NCBI GenBank assembly: GCA_018702955.1
Contig: JABJEK010000101.1
Location: 50,551 to 114,550 of the forward strand
Direction of reading: 5' to 3'
DNA length: 64,000 nt
Source: Rhodospirillaceae bacterium
GTDB taxonomy: Bacteria > Pseudomonadota > Alphaproteobacteria > UBA6615
The position numbers and the translations under genes are program-made. Under the pieces are notes generated by a model. It searched no databases. It was not told the origin of the DNA and worked only from the letters and a program-made list of their open reading frames with translations. Position 1 is the stretch's first letter; the number at the start of each line of letters is the position of its first letter. Positions 1 to 8,783 of the stretch are shown here, in pieces.

Positions 1-1
1 G

Positions 2-1018
2 GTGATCATGCTTATCGATGCCGTCGAGCTGTTGCGTCGAGGCAGCGGACGCGACGAGGCAACATTCAGCGTCATCACCAGCATGGCGCTACTGCGCACG
101 CCTTTCCTCGCCCAGGAAGCCGTGCCTTTCGCGGTCATGTTCGGCGGCATATTCACGTTTCTGCGCCTGACCCGAAACCACGAACTCGTTGTCCTGCGTG
201 CCGCCGGGGTTTCCGTTTGGCAGTTTCTGACACCGGCCCTGATCGCCGCGGTCGCGCTCGGCATCATCAACATCTCCGTCATCAACCCCCTTTCTGCTGT
301 CTTGCTGTCTCAATTCGAAGAGCTCGAGGGTAGATATTTCACGGGCCGGTCCTCGCTTCTGGCTGTCTCGGCGGAGGGCATATGGCTTCGTCAGAACAGC
401 AATGAAGGCGCTGGTCAGACGGTTATTCATGCTGAACGGGTCCAACCCGACGAACTCAGGCTGGAAAAGGTCATCGTCTTCCAGTTCGCCGACGACGATA
501 AATTTACGGGCCGGATCGACGCCGAAAGCGCCTTGTTGTTGAACGGGCGGTGGGAATTGTCCGAGGCATGGCTCACCCGGCCCGGGCGCGCAGGCGTCTT
601 CGTCGCCAAGCAGGAGCTCGCGACCGATCTGACGCCCGACAAAATCCAGGAAAGCTTCGCAAGCCCCGATACCGTGGCGTTGTGGAATCTGCCCCGGTTC
701 ATAAGGGTGCTCGAAGAAACCGGTTTCTCGCCGGTCGCACACCAGCTCCAGTTCCACGCCCTCCTGGCCGAACCTTTCCTGCTGGCGGCGATGGTGCTGA
801 TCGCTGCCGTATTCTCTCTCCGGCTTACCCGGCGCGGCGGCACAATTGTCCTGGTCGGTGCTGGTGTGCTGGCCGGGTTTTTCTTGTTCCTTCTTACAAA
901 CGTCATCCAGGCGCTCGGCCTGGGTGCCAGTGTGCCGGTGATCCTCGCGGCCTGGACCCCGGCTGGCGTCAGCATGTTGGTTGGCATTACATTCCTTCTC
1001 CATCAGGAAGACGGATGA
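2..1018 (+). CDS. lptG: LPS export permease LptG, 5' end outside the window
   Basis: Inner-membrane permease of the LptB2FG ABC transporter, which extracts lipopolysaccharide and passes it to the periplasmic Lpt bridge. The frame is open at the left edge. The first visible residues (VELLRR near residue 8) match the end of TM1 in this family, so about 25-30 residues are missing and the GTG at position 2 is not the true start. TM2-3, a periplasmic beta-rich region (about residues 100-220) and three C-terminal helices are visible. The stop overlaps the lptD start (ATGA). The adjacent lptD favours LptG over its paralogue LptF. Confidence 0.88.
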   Translation: MIMLIDAVELLRRGSGRDEATFSVITSMALLRTPFLAQEAVPFAVMFGGIFTFLRLTRNHELVVLRAAGVSVWQFLTPALIAAVALGIINISVINPLSAVLLSQFEELEGRYFTGRSSLLAVSAEGIWLRQNSNEGAGQTVIHAERVQPDELRLEKVIVFQFADDDKFTGRIDAESALLLNGRWELSEAWLTRPGRAGVFVAKQELATDLTPDKIQESFASPDTVALWNLPRFIRVLEETGFSPVAHQLQFHALLAEPFLLAAMVLIAAVFSLRLTRRGGTIVLVGAGVLAGFFLFLLTNVIQALGLGASVPVILAAWTPAGVSMLVGITFLLHQEDG

Positions 1019-3147
1019 TGTCGGTGCGCACGCTCACAATTGTATTGGCTCTGTTTTTTGTGTCGCTGAGCGGCCCGGCGGCCTTCGGGCAACAGGCGAA
1101 TTCCGAGCAACCGGTTTTGATGACGGCCGACGACCTGTCGTTTGACGAGGACCTCGGAACGGCGACGGCACGTGGCAATGTGGAAATCGTCCAGGGCGAA
1201 CGAATTCTGACGGCTGACGCCGTCACCTATAACCAGCGTGACGATATCGTCACCGCGACCGGTAACGTGGTGTTGCTCGAGCCGACGGGCGAAGTGTTGT
1301 TCGCGGAATTCGCAGAACTAACCTCCGACATGCGCGAAGGTTTCCTACGCGGATTTCGGATGCTTCTGACTGACGATTCCCGCCTCGCAGCCGTCAGCGC
1401 ACAACGCCGCGGCGGGGTCGAGACCGAGCTCACACGCGCCGTCTATTCCCCATGCCGCAACTGCCTTGGGTTTGATGAAGAGCCCCTTTGGCAGATCAAG
1501 GCGCGCCGCGTCGTACATGACGCCGATGCCCAGGAAGTCATCTATCGTGATGCAACGCTGGAATTACTCGGCTTTCCCGTCGCCTACACACCTTATCTCA
1601 GCCACCCGGACCCGACTGTCGAACGCAAATCGGGCATCCTGACACCGACTTTCGGGGTCTCAAGCCTCCTGGGCTCATCCATTCAGGTTCCGTATTTCTG
1701 GGCGATCTCGAATGAAAGCGACCTGACATTCGACCCCATTCTGTCGACCGACCAACTTCCAGTGGTGACCGGTGAATACCGACAGCGGTTCGCCGATGGA
1801 GAGAACCGCACGCGCCTCTCATTTACCAACGATGATGCCCAAACCGGCGAAGACCGGTTCCGCGGTCACATCGATTCCGAGACACGGTTCTCGATTGACG
1901 AACTCTGGCGCTGGGGCGCGGATATACGCCTCGCCAGCGACGACACATATCTCGGACGTTACGGCTTCAAGCGCGACGACACCCTCACCAATCGGCTGTA
2001 TGTCGAAGGCTTCGGGTCACGCTCCTATGCCGTCGCCGAAGCCCTTTATTTCCAGGGCCTCCGCGACCAAGATATCCAGAAAGAAACCCCAATCGTCGCC
2101 CCGAATCTCAACTACAGCTACATCAGCCCACCCGGCAGCTTCGGTGGCATGACGACGCTTGATGCGAATGTGCGCGCCCTCACCCGCGAGGAAGGTGCGT
2201 CGAGCCAACGGATCAGCCTGATCCCCGGCTGGCAAATATCCCACACCGACAGTTTGGGCTCGATCACCAGTTTTCGGACCTCGATCCAGGGCGACCTGTA
2301 TAACGTCGACGATGTCGAGACCAACGACGGCCGGGAAAGTGCCGTGGTCGGGCGCATTTTCCCCCAGGCCGTCGTGAGCTGGCGATACCCATGGGTTCGA
2401 CGATCTGGTCCGAACAGCCAGATATTTGAGCCCCTCCTGGCGCTCGTCGTCGCACCGAACGGCGGCAACCCCGAGAAGATTCCCGACGAAGACAGTCAGA
2501 GCATAGCCTTCGACGAAACCAATCTGTTCGACCCCAACCGATTTTCCGGCACAGACCGCGTCGAGGGTGGCCAGCGTGTCGTCTACGGTATCCGCACCGG
2601 CGTCTTTGGTGAATTGGGCGGCGCCTCCACACTGACGGTCGGTCAATCCATCCGGTTCCGCGAATCGAGCCCGTTCCCTTCCGGCACCGGACTGGAGGAT
2701 CAGATATCCGATATTGTCGCAAACCTGCAGATCACACCCAACCGGTTCATGAACCTGCTCTACAAGACGCGGTTCGATCATGATTCTCTCCGCGCCCGGC
2801 GCACGGAAATAGCCGCTTCCATCGGACCACCTGCTCTGAAGGCCGATCTCAACTATGTATTTTTCGACCGCACGAGCGGGTTCTCCGATCGCGAAGAAAT
2901 CACGGCATCACTGAAGTCCAAACTGACCGAGCAATGGTCGGCACAGGTGCAAACGCAGCGCGATCTCACAGCCGAGGGCGGAACGCTTTCCTATGGCGCA
3001 TCGCTTGTCTACGAGTGCGATTGCATGGATTTCGAGTTAGTATACGGCCGCACATTCACAAGCGATCGGGACATTCCGCGAGTTGAATCGCTGTTGTTCC
3101 GGGTCACGTTCAAAAGCCTTGGCCAGATTGGGACTTCGGTCTTGTAG
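1015..3147 (+). CDS. lptD: LPS-assembly outer-membrane protein LptD
   Basis: Outer-membrane beta-barrel that, with the lipoprotein LptE, inserts LPS into the outer leaflet. About 710 residues, within the family range. A signal peptide covers residues 1-27 (hydrophobic run ending AAFGQ). An OstA-type N-domain follows (LTADAVTYN, then VTATGNVVL), then the LptD barrel. Two cysteine pairs are visible, CRNC (Cys147/Cys150) and CDC near the C terminus (Cys668/Cys670). This fits the inter-domain disulfides known to be needed for LptD maturation. The ATG at 1015 overlaps the lptG stop; a second ATG follows at 1018. Confidence 0.95.
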   Translation: MMSVRTLTIVLALFFVSLSGPAAFGQQANSEQPVLMTADDLSFDEDLGTATARGNVEIVQGERILTADAVTYNQRDDIVTATGNVVLLEPTGEVLFAEFAELTSDMREGFLRGFRMLLTDDSRLAAVSAQRRGGVETELTRAVYSPCRNCLGFDEEPLWQIKARRVVHDADAQEVIYRDATLELLGFPVAYTPYLSHPDPTVERKSGILTPTFGVSSLLGSSIQVPYFWAISNESDLTFDPILSTDQLPVVTGEYRQRFADGENRTRLSFTNDDAQTGEDRFRGHIDSETRFSIDELWRWGADIRLASDDTYLGRYGFKRDDTLTNRLYVEGFGSRSYAVAEALYFQGLRDQDIQKETPIVAPNLNYSYISPPGSFGGMTTLDANVRALTREEGASSQRISLIPGWQISHTDSLGSITSFRTSIQGDLYNVDDVETNDGRESAVVGRIFPQAVVSWRYPWVRRSGPNSQIFEPLLALVVAPNGGNPEKIPDEDSQSIAFDETNLFDPNRFSGTDRVEGGQRVVYGIRTGVFGELGGASTLTVGQSIRFRESSPFPSGTGLEDQISDIVANLQITPNRFMNLLYKTRFDHDSLRARRTEIAASIGPPALKADLNYVFFDRTSGFSDREEITASLKSKLTEQWSAQVQTQRDLTAEGGTLSYGASLVYECDCMDFELVYGRTFTSDRDIPRVESLLFRVTFKSLGQIGTSVL

Positions 3148-4473
3148 ATGAAACACGCAGCCAACCATACAAACGCGGTCACCCGCCTGCGCTCGCGACT
3201 GCGCGCAAGGCTATTTGGCGGTGTACCAGCCATTGCGATGGCCTGCCTCGCGGTGACTTTTCTCGCGGCAACGCCCGCACCGGCTCAGGACGTCCAGCGC
3301 ATCGCGGCCGTGGTCAACGAAAAGGTCATATCAATCTTTGACGTACAGCAACGCATGCGTCTGCTGATTAACTCTTCAGGGCTCGCAAAAAACGCCGAGA
3401 CGCAACGCCGGATCGCGCCCCAGGTGCTGCGAGAACTGATCGATGAAGCCCTGCAAAACCAGGAAGCGGAGCGCCTGAATATCCGTATCACGCAGGGTGA
3501 AATTGACGATGCGATGGGACAGATCGAATCATCGAACGGGCTCCCCGCCGGTGGTTTTGAATCATTTCTCAATCGCCAGGGAATATCGTTGGAAGCCGCG
3601 CTCAGCCAGATCCGATCAAATCTGTCCTGGCAAAAGTTGCTCGCACGAACGGTCGTCCCGACCATCGAGATCGGTGATGAGGAGATTGACGCCATCATTG
3701 CCCGCATCGAATCAACTGCCGGGGTTACGGAGTACCGGGTTGGGGAGATCCTTCTTCCGATCGACAGCCCGGCCGACGCGCCGGAGATCCGTAACTTGGC
3801 TGAACGGCTCGTGAAACAGCTACGCGAAGGTGCGGACTTCCGAGCCGTGGCCCAGCAATTCTCGAAAAGTGCGACAGCCGCAACCGGCGGGGATATCGGC
3901 TGGGTGCAGCCCGGCGAGCTCGGCCCCGCCGTCGACGGTGTGATCACCAACCTCGAGCGCCTGGAAATATCCGACCCGATCGACGTGCCCGAGGGTATTC
4001 AGATCGTCATTTTGATCGACCAGCGCACAAACGAGCCGCCGGATCCGAATGATCGAACCGTCGCTTTGCGCCAGATGCTGCTGCAGGTCGCGGCGGACGC
4101 GCCGCCCGGGTCCATCGACGCCCATCTGCAGACGGCGCGCGCAATTTCTTCGAGCGTGCGGGGATGCGACGATTTCGCCGCCGCGGCCACCGAGGCCGGC
4201 ACGCCGCAGCCTGCAGCGCCTGCGTCATTCAAACTCAAGGACCTGAACGCCGAATTACGCGCACTCGCGGCCGGCTTGGACGTTGGCCAGGCGAGCGAAC
4301 CCATTCGCGTTCCGTCCGGCGTACAGGTGCTCATGATCTGCGAGCGTCAGGAAGATATCGGTCCCGACCGGGAAGTCATTCGCAGAACCATCGAGCGCGA
4401 GCGCGTTGATATGCTCTCACGACGTTATTTGCGCGACCTGCGACGCTCTGCCTTCGTCGATTTGCGTGTTTAA
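3148..4473 (+). CDS. surA: Periplasmic peptidyl-prolyl isomerase/chaperone SurA
   Basis: Periplasmic chaperone that escorts unfolded outer-membrane proteins, LptD among them, to the BAM complex. 441 residues. A long basic N terminus and signal peptide end near residue 46 (PAPAQ). A SurA N-domain (AAVVNEKVISIFDVQQR) follows, then one clear parvulin domain at about residues 195-292 (YRVGEILLP, GGDIGWVQPGEL). A weaker second PPIase-like segment lies near the C terminus. The ATG directly follows the lptD stop, so translation is probably coupled. The rsmA start lies inside the last codons of this gene. Confidence 0.93.
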   Translation: MKHAANHTNAVTRLRSRLRARLFGGVPAIAMACLAVTFLAATPAPAQDVQRIAAVVNEKVISIFDVQQRMRLLINSSGLAKNAETQRRIAPQVLRELIDEALQNQEAERLNIRITQGEIDDAMGQIESSNGLPAGGFESFLNRQGISLEAALSQIRSNLSWQKLLARTVVPTIEIGDEEIDAIIARIESTAGVTEYRVGEILLPIDSPADAPEIRNLAERLVKQLREGADFRAVAQQFSKSATAATGGDIGWVQPGELGPAVDGVITNLERLEISDPIDVPEGIQIVILIDQRTNEPPDPNDRTVALRQMLLQVAADAPPGSIDAHLQTARAISSSVRGCDDFAAAATEAGTPQPAAPASFKLKDLNAELRALAAGLDVGQASEPIRVPSGVQVLMICERQEDIGPDREVIRRTIERERVDMLSRRYLRDLRRSAFVDLRV

Positions 4474-5305
4474 CGCCGACGCGCTGCCGCCCTTGCGAGA
4501 GATCGTGGGGCGCTTCGATATCGCCGCCCAGAAATCCCTCGGGCAGCATTTTCTGTTCGATCTCAACCTGACACGGCGCATTGTATCCGTCGCGGGTGAT
4601 CTGACCGGCATCAACGTAATCGAGATCGGTGCCGGCCCGGGCGGCCTGACGCGCGCGTTACTCGAATCCAATGCCCAACACGTGTTTGCTGTCGAACGCG
4701 ACCCACGCGCGGTTGCGGCATTGAACGAATTGGCCGAACACGCCGCGGGACGCCTGACCGTCATAGCCGCCGACGCTCTGAAAACGGACCTGACCGACAT
4801 AACGCCATATCCCCGCCGGATCGTGGCCAACCTTCCCTACAATGTTGGTACGCAGTTGCTGATCAACTGGCTCATGCAAGCGGAGGCTTTTCTCGGCTTC
4901 ACATTGATGTTTCAAAAGGAGGTCGCCGAGCGCATCGTCGCGACCCAGGGGAGTAAATCCTATGGCCGCCTGTCTGTTCTTGCACGCTGGCTGACCGAAC
5001 CGAGAACCCAATTTGATGTACCGGCATCGGCCTTCGTGCCGCCGCCAAATGTGACCTCCAGCGTGATCGGCCTCGAAGTCCGTTCAACACCGCTCGCGCC
5101 CGCCCGACGCGAAGATCTGGAAATCGTCACACGCGCGGCCTTCGGCCAAAGACGCAAGATGCTTCGGCGCTCGCTCGCACAGATCGGCGGCGCAGATATT
5201 CTTGCTGCCGCAAATGTGCCCGATGACGTCCGGGCGGAAGACCTGAACGTCGAACAATTTTGCGCGATCGCACGCGTTCTCAGCGAACATCCGCTTGCCC
5301 GCTAG
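4466..5305 (+). CDS. rsmA: 16S rRNA (adenine1518-N6/adenine1519-N6)-dimethyltransferase RsmA/KsgA
   Basis: Dimethylates two adjacent adenines in the 3' hairpin of 16S rRNA late in 30S assembly. The GTG at 4466 was chosen because it starts just before the typical alphaproteobacterial opening LPPLREIVGRF...KSLGQHFLFDLN and gives 279 residues, the usual length. An ATG at 4406 would add 20 atypical residues deep inside surA. The SAM-binding motif EIGAGPGG is at 53-60 and the catalytic NLPY at 122-125. The gene overlaps the surA stop by 8 bases. pdxA, commonly located between these two genes, is absent. Confidence 0.94.
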   Translation: MFNADALPPLREIVGRFDIAAQKSLGQHFLFDLNLTRRIVSVAGDLTGINVIEIGAGPGGLTRALLESNAQHVFAVERDPRAVAALNELAEHAAGRLTVIAADALKTDLTDITPYPRRIVANLPYNVGTQLLINWLMQAEAFLGFTLMFQKEVAERIVATQGSKSYGRLSVLARWLTEPRTQFDVPASAFVPPPNVTSSVIGLEVRSTPLAPARREDLEIVTRAAFGQRRKMLRRSLAQIGGADILAAANVPDDVRAEDLNVEQFCAIARVLSEHPLAR

Positions 5306-5562
5306 ACCCGGCAATGTCAGCGTTATCGGATGCTGAGATTTCTGAATCGCCAAAAATCAACTGTGGTTGCCACAAACAGCCAGGCTCGCGACGCCTCGGT
5401 GCCTGGGTTCCGCCATCGGGTGCATGAACCCGAATATGCGCGCCTGGGCCTGCCATTCTGTCGGCAGGATTCAATCCGCAAGCTGGCGGTGTTACTGGAT
5501 GAGGAAGCAGCGCTACGCGGCGCTGATTAGCGCGTGCTGTGCCGCCATGCTGGCGTTCTGTG
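5306..5562. other. Convergent intergenic region between rsmA and gmk
   Basis: About 257 bases separate the converging rsmA and gmk genes. Short open frames exist on both strands, but none has a ribosome-binding site, a recognisable protein or codon use like its neighbours. I see no convincing terminator hairpin with a T-run and annotate no gene here. Confidence 0.5.
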
Positions 5563-6216
5563 CTATTGCCCCTGCCGCAACAGGCGCACGAGGTCTGACA
5601 GGCCCTCTTGTCGGGGCCGGCGAAGGCGCTCGGCATCAAGAATAGCCATCACCTTGGCGACACTGTCTTCAAAGCTCTCATTGACCACCACATAGTCATA
5701 CTCGGACCAGTGAGTAATCTCGTCTGCAGCCTTCGCCATGCGATCGGCGATCACCTCATGACTGTCCTGGGCACGGGATTGCAGCCGCCGCTCAAGCTCG
5801 GCCGTCGAGGGTGGCAGGATGAACACGCTCACCAAATCATCGCGGGCGCGTTCTGCGACCTGCTGCGTGCCTTGCCAGTCGAGATCGAACAGGACGTCGC
5901 GGCCTGCCCCCAGCGCCTCATCGACCGGGGCTCGCGGGGTTCCGTAATAATTGTCGAAAACCTTGGCGTACTCCAGCAACTCCTGGCGATTCACCATCAG
6001 GTCGAATTCGGTCCGATCGACGAAGACATAATGCTCGCCATCCACCTCGCCCGGGCGGCGTGGTCGGGTCGTCACGGAAATCGACAGGGATATATTCGCG
6101 TCCCGCTCCAGGACGGCGCGCGAGATCGACGTCTTGCCTGCGCCCGAGGGGGACGAGAGCACGAGCATCAGCCCGCGCCGCTTGATCTCAAGCCCACCGG
6201 TCGCATCATCGACCAT
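5563..6216 (-). CDS. gmk: Guanylate kinase
   Basis: ATP-dependent phosphorylation of GMP to GDP, essential for GTP, dGTP and ppGpp pools. 217 residues, a standard length. The P-loop SGAGKT is at residues 24-29, followed by the GMP-binding segment TTRPRRPGEVDGEHYVFV. The annotated start puts the short leader before RRGLMLVLSSPSG that alphaproteobacterial homologues have. The Met inside that segment is a less likely alternative. Eight bases downstream of yicC on the same strand, the usual gmk-yicC pairing. Confidence 0.95.
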   Translation of the reverse strand: MVDDATGGLEIKRRGLMLVLSSPSGAGKTSISRAVLERDANISLSISVTTRPRRPGEVDGEHYVFVDRTEFDLMVNRQELLEYAKVFDNYYGTPRAPVDEALGAGRDVLFDLDWQGTQQVAERARDDLVSVFILPPSTAELERRLQSRAQDSHEVIADRMAKAADEITHWSEYDYVVVNESFEDSVAKVMAILDAERLRRPRQEGLSDLVRLLRQGQ

Positions 6217-6224
6217 ATTGCGTC

Positions 6225-7115
6225 CTATTCCACATTCTGCACCTGCTCGCGAAACTGCTCGATCGTCGCCTTCATTGCCAGGCCGATCCGGGTCAATTCA
6301 ACATCCGCCGACTTGGAACACAGCGTATTCGCTTCCCGGTTTAACTCCTGGCACAGAAAATCGAGCCGTCGCCCAACAGCCGCGCCATCATCCAACAGCT
6401 CACGCACCGCCGCGACATGCACCGCGAGACGATCCAGCTCTTCACGTATGTCGGCCTTACCGACCAGCACGGCCGCCTCTTGCGCCAATCGCTCTTCGGG
6501 CAACTTCGGTTCGGCACCCAAAAGCTCCTCGACGAGTGCCGCGAGGCGTCCGCGGATTGCCTCGGGCTGGGTCGCAGCGGCATCGGCCGCCTCTTGCGTC
6601 AGGCTTGCAAGAATATCCAGATGGCCCGCCATGATGTCGTCGAGGCGCTGTCCCTCACCGGCCCGCGCGACCGCCAATGCCGTCAGCATTTCCTGGCCCG
6701 ATGCGATCATCGCCGTCTCGCGCGCCGTACGTTTCTCCTCATTCTCTGTCGTGTCGACCGGCTCCAGCATGCCGCGAATTGAAAGCAGCCCTTCGATCGT
6801 CGGCGGCGTATCGGCAATCGCGTCGCCCAGTTCTGAGCGCAATGCCTGGACCTGGTCGAGTAGATCCCGATTGATCCGGAATCGTGTGCTCGCCTGGTCG
6901 ACCCTCTCAAGGGACACACCAACGGTGATATTGCCGCGCTGGAACATTTTCGCCGCCGCCGTTCGCACCGCCCGCTCAACAGCTTCATAGCCATTGGGAA
7001 CACGGCAGCGCACATCGAGACCGCGCGCGTTTACGCTGCGCGCTTCCCACGTCCATGCGTAGAGATCATCCTGCCCGGCCGTACGGGCAAAACCGGTCAT
7101 GCTTTGAAGGGTCAT
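6225..7115 (-). CDS. yicC: YicC family endoribonuclease
   Basis: YicC-family protein (296 residues) with N-terminal YicC-like and C-terminal DUF1732 domains. E. coli YicC acts as an endoribonuclease on small RNAs; the role here is inferred from family. The start at 7115 gives the family's invariant opening MTLQSMTGFAR. An upstream in-frame start at 7361 would add 82 residues of non-family sequence and run into the next divergent gene. The C terminus has the conserved CQELNREANTLCSKS segment. Adjacent to gmk, as in many proteobacteria. Confidence 0.92.
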   Translation of the reverse strand: MTLQSMTGFARTAGQDDLYAWTWEARSVNARGLDVRCRVPNGYEAVERAVRTAAAKMFQRGNITVGVSLERVDQASTRFRINRDLLDQVQALRSELGDAIADTPPTIEGLLSIRGMLEPVDTTENEEKRTARETAMIASGQEMLTALAVARAGEGQRLDDIMAGHLDILASLTQEAADAAATQPEAIRGRLAALVEELLGAEPKLPEERLAQEAAVLVGKADIREELDRLAVHVAAVRELLDDGAAVGRRLDFLCQELNREANTLCSKSADVELTRIGLAMKATIEQFREQVQNVE

Positions 7116-7236
7116 GGCGCGGAGGAGACCAGTTTGAGGCCGCTCAACGCGACGCGCCGAAGTGCTGCTATCATGCTTTGCCTTATAGCTTGGCGCCGGA
7201 TCACCAACAACCCGGTGCGCAACTGCGGAAGATCTG

Positions 7237-7962
7237 GTGCCTCCTTTCGATAATCCCCGCCATGTTCTTATCACCGGCGCTTCCAGCGGGATCGGCGCAG
7301 CCCTGGCGGTTGCCCTTGCGGCACCGGACCGAAGACTGTCGCTCGGCGGGCGCGACATCACGCGCCTCGACGCGGTGGCGGTTGCCTGCCGGGCAAAGGG
7401 CGCGTTGTGTGAAACGCATCAGGCGGACGTCACAGACAAGGAGAGCATGGCCACATGGCTCGGGGACGCGGATGCGGAACAGGCGCTGGATCTCGTCATC
7501 GCCAATGCGGGCATTTCGGGTGGGACAGGCAAACGGGGGAACGCGACCGATGTCAGCGACGGGGAGATTTTTGCCACCAACGTCGACGGCGTGGTCAATT
7601 CGGTCGAACCGGCCCTCGCCCGCATGCTCGCACGCAACGCCGGGCAGATCGCCATCATGTCGAGCCTCGCCAGCTTCCGGGCCTTTGGCAGGTCTCCGGC
7701 TTATTGTGCCAGCAAGGCTGCCGTTAGATTCTATGGCGAAGGGTTGCAGCGCGCGCACCGTGACAGCGACGTGAAGATCGGGGTGATTTGCCCCGGTTTC
7801 GTGCGATCACCCATAACGGACGCCAATGATTTTTACATGCCGATGCTGATGGATACCGATCACGCCGCACGCCGGATCGTGCGCGGATTGGCCGCCGGAA
7901 AATCACGGATTGCGTTTCCACTTCCACTCTATCTGGGCATTCGCATGCTCTCACTCATCTGA
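7237..7962 (+). CDS. Short-chain dehydrogenase/reductase (SDR)
   Basis: Classical SDR oxidoreductase, substrate unknown. 241 residues with the NAD(P)-binding TGASSGIG at 13-20, the NAG motif at 90-92, catalytic Ser142/143, and Tyr156-Cys-Ala-Ser-Lys160. The GTG start at 7237 lies just before the first beta-strand. The C terminus is short and hydrophobic (LYLGIRML), which resembles membrane-associated SDRs. It diverges from yicC and is followed 13 bases later by a second, unrelated-looking SDR. The pair sits between yicC and mltG, which are normally closer together. Confidence 0.85.
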   Translation: MPPFDNPRHVLITGASSGIGAALAVALAAPDRRLSLGGRDITRLDAVAVACRAKGALCETHQADVTDKESMATWLGDADAEQALDLVIANAGISGGTGKRGNATDVSDGEIFATNVDGVVNSVEPALARMLARNAGQIAIMSSLASFRAFGRSPAYCASKAAVRFYGEGLQRAHRDSDVKIGVICPGFVRSPITDANDFYMPMLMDTDHAARRIVRGLAAGKSRIAFPLPLYLGIRMLSLI

Positions 7963-7975
7963 ACGGGGAAAACTC

Positions 7976-8776
7976 ATGGATCAGAAACTGGCCGGGAAGA
8001 CAGCGCTGGTAACCGGGGCAAGCAGCGGACAGGGCGCCGCAGAAGCCAGCCTGTTTGCGCAGGCCGGCGCGCGAGTCATCCTGTCCGATATCGCCGACGA
8101 GGCGGGCGAGGCCCAGGCCCAGGCCATACGCGACGGCGGCGGTGAGGCTCAGTACCGGCATCTCGATGTTGCCAGCGAAGACGAGTGGGCCAACGTGATC
8201 GACGGCATCGCGACTGACTTCGGCGCCCTGAATATTCTCGTCAACAATGCAGGCGTTCCATTGCGCGGTGGCTCGGTTACCAACACCAAGCTGGAAGACT
8301 GGAACCGGTTGCTGTCGATCAACCTCACAGGGCCGTTCCTCGGCATCCGCACGGCTGCACCGCTGATCCGCGACAGCGGCGGCGGTGCCATCGTGAACAC
8401 CGGCTCCATCGCCGGACTGACCGGACATTTCGCAACCGCCTACAGCACCAGCAAATGGGGTATTCGCGGCATCACCAAGAGTGCTGCCATGGAACTGGTC
8501 GACTGGAACATTCGCGTGAACGCCGTCCATCCCGGGCTCGTGCATACGCCGTTGGTCGAGGAGTCAGTAGATTTCGTGCAGGCGCTGGCAGACCAGACAC
8601 CGATGGAACGGGGTGCGAGTTCCGAGGAAATCGCCAAGGTCGTGCTGTTCCTGGCATGTGATGATTCGGGCTATATCACCGGCCACGATATCGCCGTCGA
8701 CGGCGGTTTCACGGATATCGGGGGCTACTGGCGGGTGTTGAAGCAGGTCATGGCGCAACCCGATCAGAATATCTGA
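7976..8776 (+). CDS. Short-chain dehydrogenase, 3-oxoacyl-reductase/hydroxysteroid-dehydrogenase-like
   Basis: Classical SDR of 266 residues. TGASSGQG is at 13-20, NNAG at 90-93, Ser144 and Tyr156-xxx-Lys160 form the catalytic set, and the C-terminal segment GHDIAVDGGFT is typical of the FabG/HSDH group. Asp38 after the second beta-strand (ILSDIAD) suggests NAD rather than NADP preference. The ATG at 7976 follows a good ribosome-binding site (ACGGGGAAAA). Probably co-transcribed with the preceding SDR. The physiological substrate cannot be assigned from sequence. Confidence 0.85.
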   Translation: MDQKLAGKTALVTGASSGQGAAEASLFAQAGARVILSDIADEAGEAQAQAIRDGGGEAQYRHLDVASEDEWANVIDGIATDFGALNILVNNAGVPLRGGSVTNTKLEDWNRLLSINLTGPFLGIRTAAPLIRDSGGGAIVNTGSIAGLTGHFATAYSTSKWGIRGITKSAAMELVDWNIRVNAVHPGLVHTPLVEESVDFVQALADQTPMERGASSEEIAKVVLFLACDDSGYITGHDIAVDGGFTDIGGYWRVLKQVMAQPDQNI

Positions 8777-8783
8777 GCCGGCC

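Noticed and set aside
2017..2781. Minus-strand open frame inside lptD
   Set aside because: Antisense to a recognised LptD barrel domain with no independent support.
5608..6990. Plus-strand open frame of 460 codons across gmk and yicC
   Set aside because: Shadow of two recognised minus-strand genes; composition is Ser/Arg-rich without domain content.
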